The position numbers and the translations under genes are program-made. A model generated the notes under the pieces. The model was not told the DNA's origin and did no database searches. It saw only the letters and a program-made list of their open reading frames with translations. From an uncultured Clostridia bacterium (lineage in GTDB: Bacteria; Bacillota; Clostridia; Oscillospirales; Ruminococcaceae), in the NCBI GenBank assembly GCA_937891895.1, contig CALATN010000037.1, forward strand, positions 1-9,847: a DNA stretch of 9,847 nt. Reading direction: 5' to 3'. Positions 1-6,378 of this stretch are shown here, piece after piece. How positions within the stretch are numbered: position 1 is the first letter of the stretch; every line of letters begins with the position of its first letter.

Positions 1-24
1 ACAACCAATCATTAAAATACTAAT

Positions 25-67
25 AAATAAAAAGGCAAATGGGAAACCGTTTGTCTTTTTATTTGCC
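25..67 (-). terminator. Rho-independent terminator after hisF, possibly bidirectional
   Basis: Arms at 25-42 and 47-64 pair over 18 positions around a four-base loop (43-46). The outer part pairs an A-rich with a T-rich arm, as in bidirectional terminators. Read on the minus strand, the hairpin sits 19 bases past the hisF stop and runs into TTTTTATTTATT. In minus-strand RNA two positions are A-C mismatches (35/54 and 40/49). In plus-strand RNA the same positions are G-U wobbles, so the full stem forms only on the plus strand. A second, perfect 7-base inverted repeat, GGCAAAT/ATTTGCC (34-40 with 61-67), gives an alternative minus-strand stem that ends directly at the T-tract. The likely role is to end the his transcript and perhaps a converging transcript from the left, which lies outside the window. 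Confidence 0.75.
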
Positions 68-85
68 ATTTTATTATTCCTTTCA

Positions 86-847
86 TCAATACATTCTTAC
101 GGGAATGTTATGCTTGTTGAGTTCCTGCTTTACTTCGCCTACTGTAAGCTCTTTGAAGTGGAACAATGACGCTGCAAGTGCTGCAGAAGAATTCGTCTGC
201 TGAAGCACATCTGTAAAGTGAGAAAGCTTGCCACATCCACCGCTTGCGATAACAGGAATTGAAACACGTTCACAAACATAGTTAAGCATTTCAATATCAA
301 AACCAGCCTTAGTGCCATCTGCGTCAATTGAATTAAGGCAGATTTCACCTGCACCACGCTGTTCAATTTCCTTTACCCAATCACCAAGCTGCAGACCCAT
401 ATCAATTCTTCCGCCATTGATATAAACTGCGTAACCGCCTTTACCGTCACGCTTTGCGTCGATACCTACAACAACGCACTGACTTCCGAAAATTTCAGCA
501 GCTTCGGAAATAAGTGACGGATTCTTAACAGCCTGAGAGTTAATGGAAACCTTGTCTGCGCCTGCACGGAGTGTATCACGGAAATCTTCGATTGTTGAAA
601 TTCCGCCGCCTACACAAAGAGGTACAAAAACATTTTCTGCTGTTCTTTTTACAACGTCAAGCATTACACCTCTGCCCTCGTGGGAAGCTGTAATATCATA
701 GAATACAAGTTCATCAGCGCCCTGCTTATTGTATTCAATTGCGCATTCTACAGGGTCACCAACTTCTTTGATGCCTGTAAAGTTAACACCCTTAACAACC
801 TTGCCATCTCTTACATCAAGGCAAGGGATTATTCTTTTAGCTAACAT
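86..847 (-). CDS. hisF: Imidazole glycerol phosphate synthase, cyclase subunit HisF
   Basis: This 253-residue TIM-barrel protein is the usual length for HisF. With HisH it converts PRFAR, using ammonia delivered by HisH, into imidazole glycerol phosphate plus AICAR in the cytoplasm. The N-terminus carries the IIPCLDV motif with catalytic Asp11, and the second catalytic aspartate is Asp130 (VVGID). Phosphate-binding loops are visible as CVGGGI (residues 79-84) and ASGGCG (201-206), and LNSIDADGT (171-179) is typical of the family. These features separate it from the related isomerase HisA. The start is ATG with AAGGTGA at 853-859, five bases upstream. It follows hisH by 16 bases and is the last gene of the operon, ahead of a terminator. 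Its stop is TGA at 88-86. No frameshift or missing residue is seen. Confidence 0.96.
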   Translation of the reverse strand: MLAKRIIPCLDVRDGKVVKGVNFTGIKEVGDPVECAIEYNKQGADELVFYDITASHEGRGVMLDVVKRTAENVFVPLCVGGGISTIEDFRDTLRAGADKVSINSQAVKNPSLISEAAEIFGSQCVVVGIDAKRDGKGGYAVYINGGRIDMGLQLGDWVKEIEQRGAGEICLNSIDADGTKAGFDIEMLNYVCERVSIPVIASGGCGKLSHFTDVLQQTNSSAALAASLFHFKELTVGEVKQELNKHNIPVRMY

Positions 848-863
848 TTATATCACCTTATCC

Positions 864-1466
864 TTAATTAAGTTCTGCAAAGTTTCTGAGTATCTGCAAG
901 CCAACTTCACCACTCTTTTCAGGGTGAAACTGTGCACCAAAAACATACTTGTTATCCTGCACCATTGCAGTAACCTTTCCGCCGTAATCGCAGTAAGCTG
1001 CAATGTTATCATCGTTACATTCAGCAGCAAATGAGTGAACAAAATAAACATACGGATTTTCGGGAAGACCCTTGAAAAGCGGACATTCATTCTGAATTTT
1101 CAGCTCATTCCAACCCATATGAGGAATTGGCATATCTGTTCTTTCAATTTTCTTGACAGCTCCAGGGATGAGTCCAAGGCCGTTACATTCTTCAAATTCA
1201 TAGCCTTTTTCAAAGATAAGCTGCATACCTAAGCAGATCCCAAGAAAAGGCTTGATTTTTGTCTGCTCGTGGATAAGAGGAACCAGTCCGCTGTTATTAA
1301 GCATATTCATAGCGGCAGGAAAAGCGCCTACACCCGGAAGAATTATTCTGTCAGCTTTTTTTATTTCATCTTCTGAATTTGTAAGCTTACATTCGTACCC
1401 AAGATAATCAAAGGCATTTTTTACGCTGAAAATATTTCCTGCGCCGTAATCAATAATGGCTATCAT
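864..1466 (-). CDS. hisH: Imidazole glycerol phosphate synthase, glutamine amidotransferase subunit HisH
   Basis: This 200-residue class I glutamine amidotransferase hydrolyses glutamine and passes ammonia to HisF. The catalytic triad is visible: Cys78 in LGICLGMQ, His181 and Glu183 in QFHPEKSG. The N-terminus IAIIDYGAGN and the LPGVGAF segment (43-49) are standard for HisH. The frame is open 24 codons further upstream, but that part lies inside hisB and has no homology, so I take the ATG at 1466-1464. It is preceded by AAAGGGAG at 1474-1481, seven bases away. Its ATG overlaps the hisB stop by one base (TAATG), which suggests translational coupling. hisF follows after 16 bases, with no hisA between them. 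That is unusual, because hisA commonly lies between hisH and hisF. Confidence 0.96.
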   Translation of the reverse strand: MIAIIDYGAGNIFSVKNAFDYLGYECKLTNSEDEIKKADRIILPGVGAFPAAMNMLNNSGLVPLIHEQTKIKPFLGICLGMQLIFEKGYEFEECNGLGLIPGAVKKIERTDMPIPHMGWNELKIQNECPLFKGLPENPYVYFVHSFAAECNDDNIAAYCDYGGKVTAMVQDNKYVFGAQFHPEKSGEVGLQILRNFAELN

Positions 1467-2044
1467 TACAATACTCCCTTTGTTGACAGGATTTCGTTTC
1501 CTACTACGGACTTTGCCGCCTTGATTGCGTGTGCACAAGCTTTGAAAAGTGCTTCGGCAATGTGGTGGTCGTTCTTACCGTACTCGGATTTAAGATGGAG
1601 AGTTATTCCTGCATTGAAAGCAAATGCACGGAAAAATTCTTCTGCAAGACAAGTATCAAACTCGCCTATTCTGTCGTCGCTGAATTCTGCATCAAACACC
1701 AGAAAAGGTCTGTTGCTTATATCAAGGCAGCAGAAACCAAGAGCTTCGTCCATTGGAATGAAAGCTGTACCGTAACGTGCTATCCCCTTCATATCACCGA
1801 TTGCCTGCTTGAAAGCTGTACCGAGGACAATTCCTGTATCCTCAACCGTGTGGTGTCCATCAACATAAAGATCACCCTGAACCTTCAGAGTCAGATCCAT
1901 TTTACCGTGTACAGCAAAAGCTGTAAGCATATGGTCAAAAAAACCTATTCCTGTTGAAATATCGACTTTTCCGCTTCCGTCAAGGTTAAGCTTGACTTCG
2001 ATATCTGTTTCCTTGGTTTTTCTGGTTATTTCAGCAGTTCTCAC
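1466..2044 (-). CDS. hisB: Imidazoleglycerol-phosphate dehydratase HisB
   Basis: This 192-residue, monofunctional dehydratase converts imidazole glycerol phosphate to imidazole acetol phosphate. The metal-binding signatures are present: FFDHML (35-40), DGHHTVED (62-69), DE (99-100) and NDHHIAEALFKA (158-169). No histidinol-phosphatase domain is fused, unlike the enterobacterial bifunctional HisB. The start is GTG at 2044-2042. It is chosen because the protein then begins MRTAEITRKTKETDI, as the family does, and AAAGGGGA at 2051-2058 is seven bases upstream. The gene starts two bases after the hisC stop and overlaps hisH by one base, so hisC, hisB and hisH are probably translationally coupled. 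Confidence 0.96.
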   Translation of the reverse strand: MRTAEITRKTKETDIEVKLNLDGSGKVDISTGIGFFDHMLTAFAVHGKMDLTLKVQGDLYVDGHHTVEDTGIVLGTAFKQAIGDMKGIARYGTAFIPMDEALGFCCLDISNRPFLVFDAEFSDDRIGEFDTCLAEEFFRAFAFNAGITLHLKSEYGKNDHHIAEALFKACAHAIKAAKSVVGNEILSTKGVL

Positions 2045-2046
2045 GA

Positions 2047-3114
2047 TTATTCCCCTTTCGTCATATTGTCAAGAATCTCGTCAAGTGCCTTGACAACAGC
2101 TTCGTTTTCTTCTTTTGTACCTGCGGTAATTCGGATATAATTACCCATATAACGGATTGCTATGGATTTCTCAAGAAGTTTTTCGTAGATTTCCTTTCCG
2201 TAAGCGGTTTTGATAAATACGAAATTAGTTACTGAATCATAAACCTTTTCAAGTTTCACATATTTTCTTGCAAGTGCGGAAACCTCGTTGTGTAAAGCTT
2301 TTCTGCTTTCCACCAATTCTTCACAACATTTCTTAAGAAGTTCCTTTTCACTGAGAACAGTTTTGCAGATTGCCTGGGAAATTGAGTCTGTATTGTATGG
2401 TGATTTAACACTTCTGAGTGCAGTTGTAATTGTTTCACCTGCAACAGCAAAACCCATTCTGATACCTGCAAGACCAATTGCTTTAGAACAGGTTTTAAGG
2501 ACAATCAGGTTATCGTAATTCTCAACCTCATCAAGAATACTCTGGTCCCAGAAATCCATATATGCTTCGTCAATAATTACGAGGCAGTGTACATTTTTGA
2601 TAAGCTTGATAATATCCTGTCTTGTTACACCAAGTGATGTCGGGTTACAAGGGTTAGAAAAAATAACAGCTTTGATATTCTGGTTGTTACAATATTCTAT
2701 AACCTTTGGAATATTAACCTGAAGTGAAGCTTCTTTCGGTAAAGTTTCAACCTTAAGCTCATACATACTGCTATAAAAAGCGTACATTGAAAAGTCAGGA
2801 GAGAGAGTCAGAATTTTATCCCCTGTTTCAAGAAAACAGCTGGAGATAATGCTTATAAGTTCATCTGAGCCATTACCTGCTGTAACATATTTTTCAGGTA
2901 CGTTGTATAAATCGGAAAAAGCCTTTACAGCACCCATTGCCATCGGGTCAGGATAACGGTTAAGAGGAATTTTTCTTATTTCCTCGGAAATTTTGTCACC
3001 AAGCTGTTCATTAAGATTGAAATATGACTCGTTAGCATCAAGTCTGATTTTATAGTCGCCTTCAATCGGGTCATAAGGTTCAAGCTTTTTTAATTTTGAA
3101 TTAAGTTCGTACAT
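2047..3114 (-). CDS. hisC: Histidinol-phosphate aminotransferase HisC
   Basis: This 355-residue PLP-dependent, fold-type I aminotransferase moves an amino group from glutamate to imidazole acetol phosphate, giving histidinol phosphate. The PLP-binding lysine is Lys211 in TCSKAIGLAGIRMGF, with Arg219 in the phosphate-binding part. Other family marks are LDANES (25-30), NRYPDP (52-57), AGNGSDE (79-85), NPCNPT (154-159), DEAY (182-185, Asp182 facing the pyridine nitrogen) and the substrate-carboxylate arginine Arg328 in YIRIT. The start is ATG with a GGAAGGA Shine-Dalgarno at 3124-3130. It lies 24 bases after hisD and two bases before hisB. Its place between hisD and hisB supports HisC over a related aromatic or cobalamin-pathway aminotransferase, although some HisC enzymes have broader substrate range. 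Confidence 0.95.
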   Translation of the reverse strand: MYELNSKLKKLEPYDPIEGDYKIRLDANESYFNLNEQLGDKISEEIRKIPLNRYPDPMAMGAVKAFSDLYNVPEKYVTAGNGSDELISIISSCFLETGDKILTLSPDFSMYAFYSSMYELKVETLPKEASLQVNIPKVIEYCNNQNIKAVIFSNPCNPTSLGVTRQDIIKLIKNVHCLVIIDEAYMDFWDQSILDEVENYDNLIVLKTCSKAIGLAGIRMGFAVAGETITTALRSVKSPYNTDSISQAICKTVLSEKELLKKCCEELVESRKALHNEVSALARKYVKLEKVYDSVTNFVFIKTAYGKEIYEKLLEKSIAIRYMGNYIRITAGTKEENEAVVKALDEILDNMTKGE

Positions 3115-3138
3115 TTATATAAGTCCTTCCTGTCGGAA

Positions 3139-4425
3139 TTATTCAAATCTTACCTTGATTGCATTTGCGTGAGCTGTAAGTCCTTCACGTTCAGCGATAC
3201 AAACGATATCGTCCTTTGCGTCAAGGAGAGCCTGTTCTGTATAGTAGATAAAGCTGGAGCGCTTTGTAAAACTGTTAACGGAAAGCGGAGAGAAGAATCT
3301 TGCTGTTCCGCTTGTCGGGAGAACGTGGTTTGGACCTGCATAGTAGTCACCAAGTGGCTCTGGAGCGTACTTACCAAGGAATACTGAACCTGCGTTGTCA
3401 ATCTGTCCGATATACTGGAGCGGGTTATCGACCTGCATTTCAAGGTGTTCAGGAGCAAGTCCGTTAGCAAGTTCAATTGCACGGTCAATTGTTTCTGTTA
3501 CAATAATTGCGCCATAATCATCAAGAGATTTTTCGATGATTTCCTGTCTTGAAAGGAGTTTGCACTGTCTCTCAAGTTCTGCAATAGTCTTATCAGCAAT
3601 ATCATCGCTTGTTGTGATAAGAATTGAAGAAGCAAGCTTATCGTGCTCAGCCTGTGACATAAGGTCAGCAGCAAGATATTTAGGGTCTGCTGTTTCGTCA
3701 GCAACAACGAGAATTTCGCTTGGTCCGGCAATCATATCGATGTCAACCTTACCGTAAAGAAGTTTCTTTGCTGTTGCAACAAAGATATTACCAGGACCTA
3801 CGATTTTATCAACCTTTGGAATTGTTTCTGTACCGTAAGCAAGTGCTGCAACTGCCTGTGCACCGCCTGCGAGGAATACTCTGTCTACGCCGCAGATTGA
3901 AGCAGCAACGAGGATATCCTTATTAGGTGTACCATCCTTGAGAGGAGGTGTTACCATAATAATTTCCTTTACACCAGCAATCTTGGCAGGAATAGCATTC
4001 ATAAGTACAGAGGATGGATATGCAGCTGTACCGCCAGGAACATAAAGACCAACTCTTTCAAGGCCTCTCACACGCTGGCCAAGGATTACTCCATTATCGT
4101 GTGGGTCAATAAAGCCTTGTTCCTTCTGACGGTTGTGGAAAGCTGCGATATTTTCCATTGCATTGAGAAGTGCATTTACAAACTCCTCGTCAGCATCGTT
4201 GAGTGCATCGTGGATAACATCAAGAGGTACTTCATAGTATTCAGGAAGCTTACCGTCAAATTTAAGAGTATAATCCTGAACTGCCTTATCGCCATTTTCC
4301 TTAACATTATCAATAATTTCAGAAACGATTTCAGTTACCTTCTTATCGGTTTCACCGTTACGCTTTTCAACTTCTTTAAGAAAAGCAACCTCGTCTTTTC
4401 CGTTAGCTATAATTTTTCTTATCAT
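3139..4425 (-). CDS. hisD: Histidinol dehydrogenase HisD
   Basis: This 428-residue enzyme is full length for the family. It catalyses the last two NAD-dependent oxidations, histidinol to histidinal to histidine. All expected zinc ligands are visible: Gln258 and His261 in SQAEHD, Asp360 in LGDYYAGPNH, and His419 in LTAHANA. The catalytic pair Glu326-His327 is in APEHLE. The NAD-binding part carries GLYVPGGTAAYPSS (126-139), AGGAQAVAALAYGT (186-199) and VGPGN (209-213). The start is ATG with GGAGG at 4436-4440, ten bases upstream. It lies 18 bases after hisG and 24 bases before hisC. No irregularity is seen. Confidence 0.97.
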   Translation of the reverse strand: MIRKIIANGKDEVAFLKEVEKRNGETDKKVTEIVSEIIDNVKENGDKAVQDYTLKFDGKLPEYYEVPLDVIHDALNDADEEFVNALLNAMENIAAFHNRQKEQGFIDPHDNGVILGQRVRGLERVGLYVPGGTAAYPSSVLMNAIPAKIAGVKEIIMVTPPLKDGTPNKDILVAASICGVDRVFLAGGAQAVAALAYGTETIPKVDKIVGPGNIFVATAKKLLYGKVDIDMIAGPSEILVVADETADPKYLAADLMSQAEHDKLASSILITTSDDIADKTIAELERQCKLLSRQEIIEKSLDDYGAIIVTETIDRAIELANGLAPEHLEMQVDNPLQYIGQIDNAGSVFLGKYAPEPLGDYYAGPNHVLPTSGTARFFSPLSVNSFTKRSSFIYYTEQALLDAKDDIVCIAEREGLTAHANAIKVRFE

Positions 4426-4443
4426 TTTATTTGAGCCTCCGAA

Positions 4444-5079
4444 TTACAAATTTTCTTCAATGAGCTTGATAAGCTCTTCAATTTCCTGCTGTCTGAGCTT
4501 AAGACTTACTCTGTTTACGATAAGTCTTGCAGAAATCGGAGCAATATCTTCAAAAACTTCAAGTCCGTTTTCTTTAAGGGTTGTACCTGTTTCTACGATA
4601 TCTACAATTGCGTCGGAAAGGCTAAGGAGTGGTGCAAGCTCAACACTTCCTTCAATTTTTACAATATCGACATCCATACCCTTTTTCTCAAAGAAGCTTC
4701 TTGAAACATTGGGATACTTGGTTGCAATTGTCTTGATATTGTATCCCTGATAGAAGTTATCACCTTTCTTACCGGCAAGAGCAAACTTGCATCTGCCAAA
4801 TCCAAGGTCAACAAGTTCAAAGAACTTGCCGTTCATTTCCATAATAGTATCCTTACCTACGACACCCATATCACATACACCGTGTTCAACATATGTAATA
4901 ACATCAGCTGCCTTTGCAAGAACAACTTCAATTGAGTCACCTACAGGAAGAATAAGCTTTCTTCCCTTTTCTCTTACTGCTGTACAATCGTATCCGATTT
5001 TTTCGAGCAGAGATACTGTATCCTTTTCAAGTCTGCCCTTTGTAAGAGCAATTCTGAGAGGTCTTTTTGTATTTTCCAT
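4444..5079 (-). CDS. hisG: ATP phosphoribosyltransferase catalytic subunit HisG, short form
   Basis: This 211-residue enzyme catalyses the first, committed step: ATP plus PRPP gives N1-(5-phosphoribosyl)-ATP. It is the short form. It ends soon after the two-lobed catalytic core and lacks the C-terminal ACT-like regulatory domain of the roughly 290-residue long form, so it depends on HisZ for activity and histidine feedback. Visible marks are RIALTKGRL (9-17), EGSVELAP (143-150) and the PRPP-binding loop DIVETGTTL (160-168). A GTG two codons upstream (5085-5083) also reads in frame, but GGAGG at 5088-5092 is only two bases from it. The same motif is eight bases from the ATG at 5079-5077, so I take the ATG. 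It follows hisZ by 14 bases. Confidence 0.94.
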   Translation of the reverse strand: MENTKRPLRIALTKGRLEKDTVSLLEKIGYDCTAVREKGRKLILPVGDSIEVVLAKAADVITYVEHGVCDMGVVGKDTIMEMNGKFFELVDLGFGRCKFALAGKKGDNFYQGYNIKTIATKYPNVSRSFFEKKGMDVDIVKIEGSVELAPLLSLSDAIVDIVETGTTLKENGLEVFEDIAPISARLIVNRVSLKLRQQEIEELIKLIEENL

Positions 5080-5087
5080 TTTCACAA

Positions 5088-5092
5088 CCTCC
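5088..5092 (-). promoter_or_regulatory. Shine-Dalgarno that decides the hisG start
   Basis: GGAGG on the minus strand stands eight bases from ATG 5079-5077 and only two bases from the in-frame GTG at 5085-5083. The spacing favours the ATG and shortens HisG by two residues compared with the longest open frame. Confidence 0.75.
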
Positions 5093-5093
5093 G

Positions 5094-6287
5094 TTATATT
5101 GTTTCTTCCGAAATGTCATTTCCGACACGGACAATTTTATTTATCTTCTTATTTTCTGCATAAGCCTTTGTTTCATCGTATGTTGCAAATACAGAATTTT
5201 CAACGGTCAGACCTTCGCTTCTGAGCTGATTTGCATAGGTAATAGCTTTCATAATATGATTATCCTCACCGTATACAATTACGTCAGCAACAGGTACGGA
5301 ATAAGAATTGGTCTGCTTCATTACCTTTGCAACAGCATCAACATTTACCGCAAAGCCTGTAGCAGGTACATCATATCCGAACTCAGCAAGAAGCTTATTA
5401 TAGCGTCCGCCGGAAAGAACTGCATCGCCATACCCCTGGAGGTAGCCCTTCATTATCACACCTGTATAGTAATCCATCTTATTTACGATACCGAGGTCAA
5501 CTGTAATCTTATCGCTGTAACCAAGTTCTTTAAGGCTGTTGTAGATGCCGCGAAGATTTTCAATAACAGTATTGAGTTTTTCATCATTATAGAGCATTGC
5601 TGCCTTATCAAACACTTCTTCACCGCCGAAAAGACGTGGAAGCTGCTTGAGTGCATTAGTAATTTCATTGTTGCCGATACTGTCAAGAAGGTCATTGAGC
5701 GCAGGATAGTTCTTGACTTCAATAAGGCTTCTGATTTCTTCCTTTGTTGCAACATCTGTATCAAGCTTGTTTACAAGTTCACGGAAAAAACCGATATCAC
5801 CAAGCTCAAAACGGAAGTTTTCATTTTCAAATGAAGAAAGTACTTCAATTGCACTTGTCAGCACTTCAAGGTCTGCTCTCTTTGAATCGGAACCGATAAG
5901 TTCAATACCCATCTGGTGTATTTCATCGCTTCTGCCGCGCATTACAGGCTTGTTGCGGTACACATTCTGACGGTAATAAAGTCTTAATGGTAATTCAGCG
6001 TCACGAAGACGTGTTGCTGCAACTCTTGCAATTGGCATTGTTGAGTCAGGACGTACAACAAGAAGTCTGCCTTTATTATCGGAAAGCTTATACATACTTT
6101 CCTGTGGAAAATATCTGGAATTAAGATTGAAAACATCAAAGAATTCAAGTCCTGGAGTTACGATTTCACAATATCCCTTGGATACAAAAATTCCGGAAAG
6201 CTTTTCTTCAATACTGCGGCGTATTGCGCAATCCTCAAACAAAAGATCCTGTGTTCCTTCTGGAGTAATTAAATCATATCTTTTCAT
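5094..6287 (-). CDS. hisZ: ATP phosphoribosyltransferase regulatory subunit HisZ
   Basis: This 397-residue paralogue of histidyl-tRNA synthetase forms a hetero-octamer with short HisG in known cases. It activates HisG and binds the feedback inhibitor histidine. The opening MKRYDLITPEGTQDLLFEDC is typical of HisZ. The class II synthetase fold is visible: VVRPDSTMPIAR (77-88), motif 2 with YYRQNVYR (104-111) and GRSDEIHQMGIELIG (118-132), then MDYYTG and LSGGRYNKL in the second half. The C-terminal part is shorter and less conserved than the anticodon-binding domain of a true HisRS, and the gene directly precedes short hisG, so tRNA charging is unlikely. The start is ATG with AAAGAGGT at 6293-6300. 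It is the first gene of the operon, behind the promoter at 6341-6369. Confidence 0.94.
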   Translation of the reverse strand: MKRYDLITPEGTQDLLFEDCAIRRSIEEKLSGIFVSKGYCEIVTPGLEFFDVFNLNSRYFPQESMYKLSDNKGRLLVVRPDSTMPIARVAATRLRDAELPLRLYYRQNVYRNKPVMRGRSDEIHQMGIELIGSDSKRADLEVLTSAIEVLSSFENENFRFELGDIGFFRELVNKLDTDVATKEEIRSLIEVKNYPALNDLLDSIGNNEITNALKQLPRLFGGEEVFDKAAMLYNDEKLNTVIENLRGIYNSLKELGYSDKITVDLGIVNKMDYYTGVIMKGYLQGYGDAVLSGGRYNKLLAEFGYDVPATGFAVNVDAVAKVMKQTNSYSVPVADVIVYGEDNHIMKAITYANQLRSEGLTVENSVFATYDETKAYAENKKINKIVRVGNDISEETI

Positions 6288-6334
6288 TTTTTACCTCTTT
6301 ATTTTAGTGTAGTAAAGTAGTATCACGATATCTT
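6288..6334 (-). promoter_or_regulatory. Short 5' leader of the his transcript
   Basis: If transcription starts about seven bases past the -10 box (near 6334), the untranslated leader is only about 47 bases and ends in the hisZ Shine-Dalgarno AAAGAGGT (6293-6300). It is too short for a T-box riboswitch or a his leader peptide with attenuator, and no run of His codons is seen. Transcription control here would have to act at initiation, plus the enzyme-level feedback through HisZ. Confidence 0.5.
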
Positions 6335-6348
6335 GATATCATAATATC
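6317..6348 (-). promoter_or_regulatory. Candidate operator: imperfect palindrome over the -10 box and start site
   Basis: A perfect inverted repeat GATATC-tt-GATATC (6327-6340) extends to a 26-base imperfect palindrome (6321-6346) with 10 of 12 arm positions matching. It covers the -10 hexamer and the predicted start site, a position where a bound dimer would block RNA polymerase. On the minus strand GATA cores also begin every eight bases, at 6348, 6340, 6332 and 6324. The regulator is not encoded in the window. A TrpR-like regulator (YerC/HisR) has, as I recall, been proposed for his genes in some Firmicutes and is a candidate by inference only. Confidence 0.5.
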
Positions 6349-6369
6349 ATATATAAGTAAAATTGTCAA
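6341..6369 (-). promoter_or_regulatory. Vegetative (sigma-A type) promoter of the his operon
   Basis: On the minus strand TTGACA (6369-6364) is followed by a 17-base spacer and TATTAT (6346-6341). This is a perfect -35 box, an optimal spacer and a -10 box one base from TATAAT, in an AT-rich gap just before the operon. It lies between the polC stop (6381-6379) and hisZ, so the his genes have their own promoter rather than depending on polC transcription. Confidence 0.8.
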
Positions 6370-6378
6370 GTCTTTTTA

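Noticed and set aside
1467..1538. A longer HisH with 24 extra N-terminal residues
   Set aside because: The added part lies inside hisB, is basic and unlike any HisH N-terminus. The ATG at 1466 has a good Shine-Dalgarno and the expected IAIIDYGAGN beginning.
5067..5834. A 255-residue open frame on the plus strand
   Set aside because: It is antisense to hisZ, which has strong family motifs throughout. The translation shows no recognisable domain, and its start lies inside hisG/hisZ without a convincing ribosome binding site.
5094..6287. A true histidyl-tRNA synthetase (hisS)
   Set aside because: The N-terminus is of HisZ type, the C-terminal region is reduced, and the gene directly precedes a short-form hisG, which requires HisZ.
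6288..6378. A T-box riboswitch or his attenuator before hisZ
   Set aside because: The predicted leader is about 47 bases, with no space for T-box stems, no specifier loop and no His-codon leader peptide.
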